Origin: CAJCJE01 sp035948315
GTDB lineage: Bacteria > Actinomycetota > Actinomycetes > Mycobacteriales > Pseudonocardiaceae
DNA length: 64,000 bases
Reading direction: 5' to 3'
Assembly: GCA_035948315.1 (NCBI GenBank)
Contig: DASZJG010000010.1
Location: forward strand, 67,248-131,247
The notes beneath the pieces are model-generated. The model saw only the letters and a list, made by a program, of their open reading frames with translations. It was not told the DNA's origin and did not search any database. This document shows, piece after piece, positions 1 to 8,251 of the stretch (its first letter is position 1; each line of letters begins with the position of its first letter). The translations under genes were made by a program, and so were the position numbers.

Positions 1-1113
1 CTGTGCGGGATCGCGCCGAACACCGGTGTCCTGGTCGCCGGGCGGGCGTTGCAGGCCGTGTTCGCCGCGCTGGTCGTGCCGACGTCGCTCGCGCTGATCC
101 TGCCCGAGTTCCCGCCCGCACGGCGACACGTCGCGGTCGGCACCTGGGGCACCATGGGCGCCGCGGCGGCCGCGCTCGGTCCGACCCTGGGCGCGCTGCT
201 CACCGAGTACGCGTCATGGCGCTGGGTGTTCCTGGTCAACGTCCCGATCTGCGCGGTGCTGATCGTGCTCGGCCTGCGCGCGCTCACCGAGTCGCGCGAC
301 ACCGACGCCGCCGGCCTGCCCGATCCGCTCGGCACCCTGTTGATCGCCGGCATTCCGGCGCTGCTCAGCTTCGCCATCATCGAAGGCCCCGACTGGGGCT
401 GGGGCGACGCCCGGGTGGTCGCCGCGTTCGTGCTCGCCGGATTGCTGCTGCCCGCGTTCGTGGTGCGGTCGCTGCGCGCCGCGCGGCCGGTGATGAACCT
501 GAAGCTGTTCTCGGACAGGCAGTTCAGCCTGGTCAGCATCGCGAACCTGCTGTTCAGCACGGCGTTCTACGGCATGCTGCTCGGCAACGTGATCTTCCTG
601 CAGACCGTCTGGCACTACCCGGTCCTGCGCGCCGCGCTCGCGGCCCTGCCGACGCCACTCGTGGTGACGGCCGTGTCGCGGGCGGCCGCGACACTGGCCA
701 GCCGGATCGGCTATCGCACGGTCATGCTCGCGGGCGGTATCTGCTGGGCTGCGGGTTCGGCCGCGCTGGCGCTGGCCATCGGCTCGACGCCGCACTGGCT
801 GACCGCGTGGCTGCCCTGGGCGATCCTGCTCGGTCTCGGCATCGGCCTGACCCTGCCCGTGCAGGCAGGCGCCGCGGTGCAGAACCTGCCACCGGGCGAG
901 TACGGCGTCGGGTCCGCGATCAACTCGAGCTTCCGCCAACTCGGCGCGGTGCTGGGCATCAGCATCTTCGTCGCGGTGCTCGGCCGCGGCGGCCTGGCCG
1001 GCTTCCACGACACCTGGTGGGTGTTCGCCGCACTCGGCCTGGCCTCCGGTCTCGTCGTACAACTCGCCCGGGTCGGCGCGAAAAAGGCTGAGATCCCAGT
1101 CACCGCAACGTGA
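1..1113 (+). CDS. MFS efflux transporter, DHA2 (14-TM) type, 5'-truncated
   Basis: The gene enters from outside the window and 370 codons remain, ending in TGA. The first visible residues (GRALQAVFAALVVPTSLAL) match the conserved stretch in the early transmembrane segments of EmrB/QacA-like drug:proton antiporters. About ten hydrophobic segments follow, with the usual NVPI segment after TM6. Proteins of this family export drugs or metabolites across the cytoplasmic membrane. The substrate cannot be read from the sequence. The missing part is roughly the first 80-100 residues. The C-terminus is short and ends just before a small downstream gene on the same strand. Confidence 0.85.
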   Translation: MCGIAPNTGVLVAGRALQAVFAALVVPTSLALILPEFPPARRHVAVGTWGTMGAAAAALGPTLGALLTEYASWRWVFLVNVPICAVLIVLGLRALTESRDTDAAGLPDPLGTLLIAGIPALLSFAIIEGPDWGWGDARVVAAFVLAGLLLPAFVVRSLRAARPVMNLKLFSDRQFSLVSIANLLFSTAFYGMLLGNVIFLQTVWHYPVLRAALAALPTPLVVTAVSRAAATLASRIGYRTVMLAGGICWAAGSAALALAIGSTPHWLTAWLPWAILLGLGIGLTLPVQAGAAVQNLPPGEYGVGSAINSSFRQLGAVLGISIFVAVLGRGGLAGFHDTWWVFAALGLASGLVVQLARVGAKKAEIPVTAT

Positions 1114-1214
1114 ACCGTGTGTCGACTGGCGGGACGGATGGGTTGCTGGTCAACTGTTGCGGGGGCGACGCGGAGTCGGGAACCGGGTCGCGAGGCAACA
1201 GGGAGGAACCGGGG

Positions 1215-1391
1215 ATGGCTGTCAAGCTGACGCATCGAGCAATCGGTCAGCAACTGCGCTTTGCCAATCAGGCCACCGCTGACCATTACCTTGAGGCGAT
1301 CGGTAGCGACGCGGACAACTGGGAGGTCACTCCCATCTCCGGCGAGCCGACCGGGGTCATCCCCGACCAGCGCGACACCCCGCCCGTCTAG
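1215..1391 (+). CDS. Small hypothetical protein (58 aa)
   Basis: The reading frame is open further upstream (to 1110), but the ATG at 1215 is preceded by a clear GGGAGGAA ribosome-binding site at 1201-1208, so I start it there. The product begins MAVKLTHRAIGQQLRF and has no membrane segment or signal peptide. It contains NQATADHYLEAIGSD and ends in a polar, proline-containing tail. I do not recognise the family. The good RBS and normal codon-position GC pattern support it as a real gene. It follows the efflux pump by about 100 bases and could share its transcript. Confidence 0.5.
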   Translation: MAVKLTHRAIGQQLRFANQATADHYLEAIGSDADNWEVTPISGEPTGVIPDQRDTPPV

Positions 1392-1504
1392 TCCACAGTA
1401 GACGCGCACGACACCGCACGGCGATTGTTTGCCCCGTGTTCGGCACGGGTACCCGGCCATTGGCTTCACCTTCTCACCCTTCTTCGCGAAGTGAGGTGGC
1501 AAAC

Positions 1505-2143
1505 ATGGCCGGGGTTGCCGACTACGGCGTTCACCGGGCTCGGTTGCGCACACAGGGCCTGCCACGCAGTCGTGGTGCGGTCAACGGACTCCTGCTGATC
1601 CTGCTCGGCGCGTGGGGCGGCATCGTGCCGTTCATCGGGCCGAGGATCGGCCTCAGCTACACCGCCGACGCGGCATGGACGTTCACCTGGGCCAAGTTCT
1701 GGCTCGAAGTCCTGCCGGGCGCGGCGGTCCTCATCGGCGGCCTTGGCCTGATGAGCACGGCGGCCCGCGCGGGTGGCGTGCTGTGGGGCTGGCTGGCCAC
1801 GTTGGGCGGCGCGTGGTTCGTCGTCGGCCTGACCGTGAGTCAGTTGTGGACCGGCGGCAAGGGCGAATTCGCTGCTCCGACCGCGAGCACCGTCGCCGGC
1901 CGGACCATCGAGGAGATCGTCTTCTTCTACGGCCTCGGCGCGGTCATCCTGTTCCTCGCCGGCGTCGCGCTCGGCCGGTTCACCGTCCGGCCTCGCCACG
2001 ACGCGGCGGTGCAGCCGATGACCGTCGAGTCCTCGACACCCGAGGCGCACGAGGAGACCGAGAAGGTCGACTCCTCGGCCGACTCCTCGGCCGCCGAGCA
2101 GACCACGGTGCTGCCCAAGCACCAGACGGACCAACCGGACTAA
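1505..2143 (+). CDS. Four-helix membrane protein of unknown function (212 aa)
   Basis: The ATG at 1505 follows GTGAGGTGG at about ten bases, which I take as the ribosome-binding site. Four hydrophobic helices are visible, beginning near GLLLILLGAWGGIVPFIG, then EVLPGAAVLIGGLGLM, LWGWLATLGGAWFVVGL and FYGLGAVILFLAGVALG. A hydrophilic, acidic, serine-rich tail of about 50 residues (PEAHEETEKVDSSADSS) then runs to the end. This topology is common in small actinobacterial envelope proteins whose role is unknown. A strong hairpin with a T-tract sits 16 bases after the stop, so the gene ends a transcript. Confidence 0.6.
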   Translation: MAGVADYGVHRARLRTQGLPRSRGAVNGLLLILLGAWGGIVPFIGPRIGLSYTADAAWTFTWAKFWLEVLPGAAVLIGGLGLMSTAARAGGVLWGWLATLGGAWFVVGLTVSQLWTGGKGEFAAPTASTVAGRTIEEIVFFYGLGAVILFLAGVALGRFTVRPRHDAAVQPMTVESSTPEAHEETEKVDSSADSSAAEQTTVLPKHQTDQPD

Positions 2144-2159
2144 CCCGCGGGAGAGGCAG

Positions 2160-2196
2160 GGCTGGTGGTCGGATCTGTTCCGGCCACCAGCCTTTT
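2160..2196 (+). terminator. Rho-independent terminator
   Basis: A 9-bp perfect stem (GGCTGGTGG at 2160-2168 with CCACCAGCC at 2184-2192) encloses a second small pairing (CGGA/TCCG) and is followed by TTTT. It sits between the end of the membrane-protein gene and the convergent TetR gene, so it can serve the plus-strand transcript. Confidence 0.8.
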
Positions 2197-2215
2197 CGCA
2201 CGGCTGGTTCGACGC

Positions 2216-2827
2216 TCAGGGCACCCGCCGGTCCACGATGAGCCCGATCAGGCGCGGGAACAGGTCGTCCGGGACGCCGTCGGGGTCCATCCCGGTTTCC
2301 AGGGCGAGGCCGTTGGAGATGGCCAGCATGGCGACGGCGAGGTCGGCCGCGCTCATCGGCAGTTCGACGCCGCGTGCCTCGGCGATGCGCTCGATGGCCC
2401 TGGCCACGGCGGCACGGCCGGCCCTGCGCCGGTCGGCGAGAGCGGCCTGGAGGGTGGGGTCGCGGCGGGCGAGGCCGCAGTACTCGAACAGCAGGTGCTG
2501 CCAGCCGAGGTCGGCATGTATGGCGTCGACGAGGCTGGCGCCGAGATCGTGCACGGCGTCGTTGACGTCGTCGGCCGCGTCGAACGCGACCAGCGCGTTG
2601 TGCAGACGTTGCAGCACATGCTCTTCCATCAACGCGAGGACCAGATCGTCCTTGCTGTCGAAGTTGGAGTAGACCGCGCCCTTGGTGAGTCCGGCCGCGT
2701 GCGCGATGTCGCTGACCGAGGAGGACGCGATGCCGCGCGCGGCGAACACCTCGGCTGCCGCGTCGAGCACCCGGCGACGGGTTTCCGAGCGCAGCGGCCG
2801 AGTTCTGGTACCTCGGGTGCCAGCCAC
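2216..2827 (-). CDS. TetR-family transcriptional repressor (203 aa)
   Basis: An N-terminal TetR helix-turn-helix is plain: RRRVLDAAAEVFAARG, then VSDIAHAAGLTKGAVYSNF and DSKDDLVLAL. The ligand-binding part is all-helical and of normal length. I chose the GTG at 2827 because family members start about 10-15 residues before the first helix. The frame is open far upstream but that part is not TetR-like. It diverges from the secreted lipase gene at 2975. The shared intergenic region carries palindromes over the lipase promoter, so it probably represses the lipase and itself. The inducer is unknown, perhaps a lipid or product of the esterase. Confidence 0.85.
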   Translation of the reverse strand: MAGTRGTRTRPLRSETRRRVLDAAAEVFAARGIASSSVSDIAHAAGLTKGAVYSNFDSKDDLVLALMEEHVLQRLHNALVAFDAADDVNDAVHDLGASLVDAIHADLGWQHLLFEYCGLARRDPTLQAALADRRRAGRAAVARAIERIAEARGVELPMSAADLAVAMLAISNGLALETGMDPDGVPDDLFPRLIGLIVDRRVP

Positions 2828-2849
2828 GAACGCAACGGTAGCAACATTC

Positions 2850-2865
2850 GATACCGGGCGGAATC
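2850..2865. promoter_or_regulatory. Possible third TetR operator half-conserved palindrome
   Basis: GATACCGGGCGGAATC is an imperfect palindrome that resembles the two better sites at 2923-2954. It lies 23 bases upstream of the TetR start, where it could give autoregulation. This is weaker than the other two. Confidence 0.35.
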
Positions 2866-2900
2866 CAAATGTTCGGCCGGGTGAAGTCCGGACGTGACCC

Positions 2901-2928
2901 TTGACACAGCGCCCCACAACCCGATACT
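2901..2928 (+). promoter_or_regulatory. Promoter of the secreted lipase gene
   Basis: A consensus -35 TTGACA at 2901-2906 is followed after 16 bases by GATACT at 2923-2928, which matches four of six -10 positions. The -10 hexamer is the left arm of a palindrome, the classic position for a repressor site. Confidence 0.6.
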
Positions 2929-2954
2929 GATGAGTATCCAATACCGACGGGTAT
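2923..2954. promoter_or_regulatory. Tandem TetR operators over the lipase promoter
   Basis: Two adjacent palindromes are visible: GATACTGATGAGTATC (2923-2938, 6-bp arms) and ATACCGACGGGTAT (2941-2954, 5-bp arms). Both carry the core ATAC/GTAT and are centred about one and a half helical turns apart. They lie between the -35 and the RBS of the lipase and next to the divergent TetR gene. Confidence 0.65.
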
Positions 2955-2974
2955 CGAGAAACAAAGGAGTTCTC

Positions 2975-3853
2975 ATGCGCCGTAGGCTCATCCGGACCGT
3001 GCTCGCGCTCGCCCTTGCCGTTGGCGGAATCGCCGTCGGGGGCACGGCGAGCGCGGCTACCGCGGCTGGTGGGTACGACAACCCGTCCTGCCAACCCTCG
3101 GCCGCGCATCCGTCGCCCGTCGTGCTGCTGCACGGCCTCGGCGGCAACGGACCGGGCAATGTCGGCCCGATCGCCCTGCAACTCGCGGCGGCGGGCTACT
3201 GCACGTTCGACCTGACCTATGGCGAGGAGGCACCCGGCATTCCGGTCGGCGGCCTCGTCGACGTCGATCAGTCCGCCCAACAGATCAAGGCGTTCATCGA
3301 ACAGGTCCGCGCCGAGACAGGTGCGGCCAAAGTGGACATCATCGGGCACTCCGAGGGTGGTTTCCAGTCGCTCTACGTGCCCAAGGAACTGGGCATCGCG
3401 AGCGAGGTCGACAAGGTGGTCGCGCTCGCGCCGCCGACGCACGGCACCACGTTCGCCGGGCTGGTCAGCGTCGCGAACACGTTGCAACTGCGGCAACTCG
3501 TCGATCAGGTGCTCAAGCAGTTCGGCTGCGCGGCGTGCGACGAACTGATCACCGGCGGGTCCGGCGTGGTCAAGCTGGACACCGGGCCGATCGCCCAGCC
3601 CGGCATCGACTACACGGTGATCGCCTCGCGCAGCGATGAACTGGTCACCCCGCACCAGTCGGCGACGACCGCGGAGACCGCGTTCATCGACGAGCCCGGC
3701 GTCACCAACGAGTACGTGCAGGACGCGTGCCCGTTCGACCCGGTCGGCCACATCGGACTCGCCTACGACCTCGATGTGGAGAACATGATCGCCAACGCGC
3801 TCGATCCGGCGCATGCCGGGCCGGTCACGTGCAGCTTCGGGCCGCCTTTCTGA
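2975..3853 (+). CDS. Secreted triacylglycerol lipase/esterase, alpha/beta hydrolase fold
   Basis: The ATG at 2975 has an AAAGGAG RBS at 2963-2969. The product starts MRRRLIRTVLALALAVGG and has a Sec signal peptide with a likely cleavage at ASA-AT near residue 28. The mature part carries the oxyanion-hole motif VVLLHGLGG, the nucleophile elbow IIGHSEGG (Ser), a late Asp region and a C-terminal His (DPVGHIGLAYD). This layout fits Streptomyces-type class-2 lipases that hydrolyse acylglycerols outside the cell. Paired cysteines (CAAC and C-terminal CPF/CSF) suggest disulfides. It is controlled by the divergent TetR gene through operators on its promoter. Confidence 0.85.
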   Translation: MRRRLIRTVLALALAVGGIAVGGTASAATAAGGYDNPSCQPSAAHPSPVVLLHGLGGNGPGNVGPIALQLAAAGYCTFDLTYGEEAPGIPVGGLVDVDQSAQQIKAFIEQVRAETGAAKVDIIGHSEGGFQSLYVPKELGIASEVDKVVALAPPTHGTTFAGLVSVANTLQLRQLVDQVLKQFGCAACDELITGGSGVVKLDTGPIAQPGIDYTVIASRSDELVTPHQSATTAETAFIDEPGVTNEYVQDACPFDPVGHIGLAYDLDVENMIANALDPAHAGPVTCSFGPPF

Positions 3854-3867
3854 CGAACGCCCGACGA

Positions 3868-3897
3868 GCGCGGGGCCGGTGTCAGCCGGCCCCGCGC
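3868..3897. terminator. Bidirectional hairpin terminator
   Basis: A perfect 12-bp stem (GCGCGGGGCCGG with CCGGCCCCGCGC, 6-base loop) lies between the convergent lipase and ynfA-like genes and overlaps the last codons of the latter. No T-tract, as is usual in high-GC actinomycetes. Confidence 0.65.
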
Positions 3898-4226
3898 GGC
3901 GCGTACATGATCAGTCCGACGCCGACCAGGCACACCACCGCGCCGATGATGTCGAAGCGGTCCGGCCGGTAACCGTCCACGACCATGCCCCAGACGAGCG
4001 ACCCTGCCACGAAGATTCCGCCGTATGCGGCGAGAATCCGGCCGAACTGGCTGCTCGGCTGCAACGTGGCCACGAAACCGTAGGCGCCCAGGGCCAGCAC
4101 GCCACCGGTCAGCCACAGCCAGCCCCGGTGTTCGCGCACCCCCTGCCACACCAGCCAGGCCCCGCCGATCTCGAACAGGGCGGCGACGACGAACAGCAGC
4201 ACGGAACGCAGGGGCAGCAACGTCAC
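3882..4226 (-). CDS. ynfA: YnfA/UPF0060 family membrane protein (114 aa)
   Basis: Four transmembrane helices with the family signatures ALFEIGGAWLVWQGVRE, GGVLALGAYGFVATLQP, FGRILAAYGGIFVAGSL and a final hydrophobic helix. The length and order match UPF0060/YnfA proteins, which resemble small multidrug-resistance transporters. Their physiological substrate is not settled. The GTG start at 4226 overlaps the TGA stop of the upstream MFS gene (GTGA), so it is translationally coupled and is the last gene of the DeoR-MFS-ynfA operon. Confidence 0.88.
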   Translation of the reverse strand: MTLLPLRSVLLFVVAALFEIGGAWLVWQGVREHRGWLWLTGGVLALGAYGFVATLQPSSQFGRILAAYGGIFVAGSLVWGMVVDGYRPDRFDIIGAVVCLVGVGLIMYAPRGAG

Positions 4227-5446
4227 TCCGAGATCTCGGTGGGTTTGGCCAGGTCCAGTGCGCGGATGCGGGGCGCGGCCAGCGCGACGAAACCGGTGAG
4301 CAGCGGGAACACGATCAGCGCGATGGACAGGCTGGAATGGCCGGCGACCAGGCCGATCAGCGGTGGGCCGACCATGAAGCCGATCCAGCCGACCGCGGAC
4401 ACCGTGGCCACCGCGGTGCCGGCGGCCATATCGGGCTGGTTGCCGGCGGCACTGAACACCATCGGAATGATGGACGCCAACCCAACACCGAACAACCCGA
4501 ACCCGATGATGCCGGCGACCGGGTTGCCGATGACGAGCGCGGTGCCGATGCCGACGGTGGCGATGGCCGCGCAGACGCTGATCACCTGGCGCGGGCTGTA
4601 CCGGCGCAGCAGCCGGGCGCCCAGCAGCCGCACCGTGACCATCATCAGGGTGAACGCGGTGTAGGCAAGGCCGGCGACGGCGGGCTGCGCGTGCAGGGTG
4701 TCGCGCATGTACACGGCGGACCAGTTGCCGGTGCCGCCCTCGGTGAGCAGGCCGGCGAACGCGATGGTGCCGAGGATCACCAGCGTCGCGCTCGGCCTGC
4801 GCCGCCGTCGGGCGGTGTGGTGGTGGTGGTGTTCGTGCACCGGGTCGTCGAGCATGCGCCCGATCAGGACCAGCGCGATGATCACGGTCACCACGCCGAG
4901 CGCGAGCAGCTGCCAGGTCAACGTGACGCCGAGCGCGACGGCGGCCACGCCGATGCCGGAGCCGACCAGCGAGCCGATGCTCCAGCTGCCGTGCATCTTG
5001 CCCATGATCGGCCTGCCGAGCTCCCGTTCGACATTGATGGCCTGCGTGTTCATCGCGACGTCGAGCCCGCCCGCGAACAGCCCCCAGACGGCCAGCGCGG
5101 CGAACAGCTCAGCGATCGAACCGGACAGTCCCACCAGGATCCCGGCGAGGCAGTAGCCGATCGCGCCCACCCGGACGACGCTGCGGCTGCCGAACCGGGC
5201 CAGGATCACGCCGGCCAGCAGGGTCGCGGTGACCGAGCCGACCGACTCGCCGAGCAGCGCGATGCCGAGCTGGCCGTCGCCGATGTTCAGTGCGGCCTTG
5301 ACCTGCGGCACGTGCGCCGTCCACGAGGCGAACAGGATGCCGTGGATGACGAACACGACGTTCACCGCGAGCCGGGCTCGTCGCGCCGCCACTATGTCCA
5401 CAGTGGACTTGTACGGCCTTGGCAGCACGCGTTCCCCCTCAGCCAT
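4223..5446 (-). CDS. MFS transporter (407 aa) with histidine-rich central loop
   Basis: Twelve hydrophobic segments in two halves. The N-half contains FASWTAHVPQVKAAL, and the halves are joined by a cytoplasmic loop with DPVHEHHHHH followed by TARRRRR. The HVPQVK-type motif resembles the fucose-permease/YbjJ-like branch of the MFS, which handles small solutes. The substrate is not deducible. It overlaps the DeoR gene by 8 bases upstream and the ynfA-like gene by 4 bases downstream, so it belongs to that operon. The DeoR regulator suggests a sugar or nucleoside-derived effector. The His cluster could bind metal, but many loops of this kind are neutral. Confidence 0.8.
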   Translation of the reverse strand: MAEGERVLPRPYKSTVDIVAARRARLAVNVVFVIHGILFASWTAHVPQVKAALNIGDGQLGIALLGESVGSVTATLLAGVILARFGSRSVVRVGAIGYCLAGILVGLSGSIAELFAALAVWGLFAGGLDVAMNTQAINVERELGRPIMGKMHGSWSIGSLVGSGIGVAAVALGVTLTWQLLALGVVTVIIALVLIGRMLDDPVHEHHHHHTARRRRRPSATLVILGTIAFAGLLTEGGTGNWSAVYMRDTLHAQPAVAGLAYTAFTLMMVTVRLLGARLLRRYSPRQVISVCAAIATVGIGTALVIGNPVAGIIGFGLFGVGLASIIPMVFSAAGNQPDMAAGTAVATVSAVGWIGFMVGPPLIGLVAGHSSLSIALIVFPLLTGFVALAAPRIRALDLAKPTEISE

Positions 5447-6197
5447 AACGGACCTCGATGCCGAGGCCGGTCAGGGCCGCGTGAGTCGAATCGGGCAGTT
5501 GGTCGTCGGTCACCAGCACGTCGACCTTGGTCAGCGGCGCGATCACGGCCATCGTCGTCCTGGTGAACTTGGTGGAGTCCGCGGCCAGCACGACCCGGGT
5601 GGCCACGTCGATCGCGGCGGCCTTGATGGCCGCGTCGGCCAGGCTGATGGCGGTCAGACCGGCCGAAATGGACACTCCGCAGCAGGTGATGACCGCGGTG
5701 TCGAACCGCAGCGCGCGCACGGTCACCTCGGCGAGCGGTCCGGTCGCGGTCAGCTCGACCGGACGCAACTCGCCGCCGGGGAGGATCACCCTGGTCGGCG
5801 GCGCGTCGGCGAGCACGTCGGCGGCCCGCAGCGAGAGCGGCAGCACGGTCAGCGGGCGCCCGGCGATCGCTCTGGCCACCGCGAGGCCGGTGGTGCCGCT
5901 GTCCAGCAGGACGACCTCGCCGTCGTCGACCAGCTCGCCGACGACCTTGGCTATCCGCTCCTTCTCCGCGCCTGCCTGCACCTCGCGCACCGGGAACGGC
6001 AGTTCGTCGCCCTGGCCGAGCAGGCTCACCGCGCCGCCCCGCACCCGGCGCAGCACGCCCAGCGGGGCCAGTTCCTCCAGGTCGCGGCGGATGGTGACCT
6101 CGGACGTGCCGAGCGCGTCGGCCAGCTCGGTGACGCTGACCCGGCCGAGGTTTCGAACATGATCAATGATCGATTGATGCCGTTCCGAAAGGCTCAC
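5439..6197 (-). CDS. DeoR/GlpR-family transcriptional regulator
   Basis: An N-terminal DeoR helix-turn-helix (SERHQSIIDHVRNLGRVSVTELA, then SEVTIRRDLEEL) is followed by the sugar-phosphate-sensing domain of isomerase fold (VVLLDSGTTGLAVARAI, FDTAVITCCGVS and LAADSTKF). Full family length at 252 residues. I use the GTG at 6197 because the protein then starts MSLSERHQ, typical for the family. It heads an operon with the MFS and ynfA-like genes, so it probably controls uptake of a carbohydrate-like compound. Confidence 0.87.
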   Translation of the reverse strand: MSLSERHQSIIDHVRNLGRVSVTELADALGTSEVTIRRDLEELAPLGVLRRVRGGAVSLLGQGDELPFPVREVQAGAEKERIAKVVGELVDDGEVVLLDSGTTGLAVARAIAGRPLTVLPLSLRAADVLADAPPTRVILPGGELRPVELTATGPLAEVTVRALRFDTAVITCCGVSISAGLTAISLADAAIKAAAIDVATRVVLAADSTKFTRTTMAVIAPLTKVDVLVTDDQLPDSTHAALTGLGIEVRYG

Positions 6198-6206
6198 CTG
6201 ACCATA

Positions 6207-6228
6207 TCAACACGTCGGATGTTCAACA
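6207..6228. promoter_or_regulatory. Direct TCAACA repeats upstream of the DeoR gene
   Basis: TCAACA occurs at 6207-6212 and 6223-6228, 16 bases apart, just before the DeoR start on the minus strand. DeoR-type regulators often bind direct repeats, so this is a candidate operator. Evidence is only the repeat and its position. Confidence 0.3.
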
Positions 6229-6350
6229 AGCAAGCTACGCGCGTACGGAACGGTTCCGTGCCTCATAGCGCCGACCCCGATCCACCCCCGAAACCGGACC
6301 GTGCAGAATGCTCAGCCGAACCAGCCACCGGTTGCGTCGGGGAGAAGCTC

Positions 6351-7541
6351 ATGACGGCTCGGGTGATGATCATCGGTGCGGGTATCGGCGGGAGTGCGAC
6401 CGCCCTCGCGCTGCACAAGGCAGGGTTCGAGGTCGCCGTCTACGAGGCACATCCGGAAACCGGCGAGGACATCGGCGCCTTCCTCACCCTGGCCAGCAAC
6501 GGAATGCAGGCGCTGGGCCAGATCGACGCGGCGGCCCCGGTCGCCGAGGTCGGCTTCGCGCTGACCTCGATCACGGTGTTGGCCGAGGACGGCGCGGTGC
6601 TCAGCAACGCCCCGCTCGGCGCGCACGAGGATCCGCTGACCCGGTTCCGCTGCCTGCGCAGGGCCCAACTCGGCGCCGCGCTGCGCGCCGAGGTCGGCAA
6701 GCGCGGCATCCCGATCACCCACGGCGCCCGCCTCGCCTCGGCGACCGAGGACGCCGCCGGCGTCACCATCACCTTCCGGGACGGCGAAACCGCGCGTGGC
6801 GACGTGGTGATCGGCGCCGACGGCCTGAACTCCACTCTGCGCAGCCTGATCGACCCCGACTCGCCCGCGCCGCGCTACGCCGGACAGCGCGTGTTCTACG
6901 GCTACACCAAGGACATCAAGCCCAAGTGCGAGCCAGAGGAGATCACCATGATCCCCGGCAGCACGGCGGCGTTCGGCTTCGCGGTGTCGCCGATCGGCGA
7001 AACCTACTGGTTCGCCCGCGTGCCGAACGAAAAACCGCTGCGTGCCACGGAAATGGCGGCGACCACGTCGGCCCAGTGGCGCGACCTGCTCGTCCCCCTC
7101 CTGCGCGCCGACAACACGCCCGCCGGCGACATCGTCGCGGCCACCAAACAGGAACTGCTCGTCACCAACGCCCGCGACCTGCCGGACCTCGGCACCTGGC
7201 GCACGGCTCGGATGCTGGTCATCGGCGACGCCGCGCACGCCGCCTCCCCGGCGACCGGCCAGGGCGCGTCCATGGCCATCGAGGACGCCGTCGTACTGGC
7301 CAAGGCGTTACGCGACACCGAAACCGTCGAGGCCGGATTCGCCTTGTACGAGCAGGTTCGCCGGCCGCGCGTCGCCAAGAACATCGCCAACAGCGCGCGG
7401 ATGACCGTGAGCCGGATGCCCGACCGTGAACAGCGCGCGATCGACAACGAGGTCATCCGCCAACGCCAGCTCCAGCCCTCGCCCCGGTTGGCCGACGACG
7501 ACCTGTCCCGCCAGATCGACTGGCAGACGGCGCTCGCCTGA
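6351..7541 (+). CDS. FAD-dependent aromatic-type monooxygenase (396 aa)
   Basis: The ATG at 6351 follows a GGGGAGAAG RBS. The protein begins with the Rossmann FAD fingerprint IIGAGIGGSATALALHKAG, has the DG motif region VVIGADGLNSTLRSL near residue 160 and the second FAD motif MLVIGDAAHAASPATGQG near residue 300. These are the three marks of class A flavoprotein hydroxylases (salicylate or urate hydroxylase-like), which use NAD(P)H and oxygen. The substrate cannot be told. It stands alone, divergent from the DeoR operon, and is preceded by a 150-base intergenic region. Confidence 0.85.
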   Translation: MTARVMIIGAGIGGSATALALHKAGFEVAVYEAHPETGEDIGAFLTLASNGMQALGQIDAAAPVAEVGFALTSITVLAEDGAVLSNAPLGAHEDPLTRFRCLRRAQLGAALRAEVGKRGIPITHGARLASATEDAAGVTITFRDGETARGDVVIGADGLNSTLRSLIDPDSPAPRYAGQRVFYGYTKDIKPKCEPEEITMIPGSTAAFGFAVSPIGETYWFARVPNEKPLRATEMAATTSAQWRDLLVPLLRADNTPAGDIVAATKQELLVTNARDLPDLGTWRTARMLVIGDAAHAASPATGQGASMAIEDAVVLAKALRDTETVEAGFALYEQVRRPRVAKNIANSARMTVSRMPDREQRAIDNEVIRQRQLQPSPRLADDDLSRQIDWQTALA

Positions 7542-7783
7542 CGCCCTACGGTCGTTGACAATCCCGGCTGGGTGGAGTGCCCCTTGCCCGCCCTCGTCGT
7601 CACGGATCCGCACGCGGTGGTGTGCCGTGCCCGGTGCCCCGTCACCTGTGCGCCGTGCTGGGCTGCCCTGTCACTGGGAGTCGAACCCAACGCTGCCCGC
7701 CGCGTTCCATCGAGGTGGGCCGATTTCCCCGTCGACCCTCGGGTTGTGCACGCCTCCGCGACGACTACCTGCTCCACCCGTTC

Positions 7784-8251
7784 TCAGTCCAGCAGTTCGA
7801 TCTCCCAGTTGGCCTGCTGGATGCGCACGTCGAGTTCGCGCAGCTCGCGCGCCAACTCGTCGGCCTGCTGGCGCAGCGCGGCGACCGGGAGGGCGGCCAG
7901 CATCTTCAGCTCCGAGCGGAGCTGGCGGCCACCGTACTCGTTGCGGCCCGCGGCCGCGTCGGCCGCCGCGGTGATCACCGAGTGCCGGGTGCGCAGCACG
8001 TCGCGCCGCGCCAGGGCGTCGGTGACCGTGCCGTCCGCGCCGATGTGCGCGGCCGCGTTGGTGCGGTTGATGCGGCGGATCAGGTCTTCCAGCTCAACGA
8101 GCACCTCGCCCGCTTGGTCCAACAGCACGCGGGCGTCCTCGGAGGGCTCCTCACCCTCCTGGTAGCGCGCGTTGGCGACGATCCGGGACCGCAACTGCTC
8201 GACCCGGCGCGTGGCGTCGGCCCGCAGCGCCAAAGCCTCGGCAACCTTCAT
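7784..8251 (-). CDS. DIP1984-family protein (155 aa)
   Basis: The product starts MKVAEALALRADATRRVEQLRSRI and continues with a long, charged, mostly helical sequence ending ELDVRIQQANWEIELLD. This is the recognisable DIP1984 (septicolysin-like) family found mainly in actinobacteria. Its function is not established. Heptad-like patterns suggest a coiled coil. The ATG at 8251 overlaps the stop of the ABC exporter (ATGA), so it is the third gene of the MarR-ABC operon. Its tight coupling to an exporter is worth noting, but no role follows from it directly. Confidence 0.75.
   Translation of the reverse strand: MKVAEALALRADATRRVEQLRSRIVANARYQEGEEPSEDARVLLDQAGEVLVELEDLIRRINRTNAAAHIGADGTVTDALARRDVLRTRHSVITAAADAAAGRNEYGGRQLRSELKMLAALPVAALRQQADELARELRELDVRIQQANWEIELLD

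Noticed and set aside
7674..7690. tRNA T-arm-like sequence on the minus strand (TTGGG-TTCGACT-CCCAG)
   Set aside because: No matching acceptor stem, D-arm or anticodon arm can be found at the required distances. It is most likely chance or at best a tiny remnant. The rest of the 242-base gap at 7542-7783 shows nothing.
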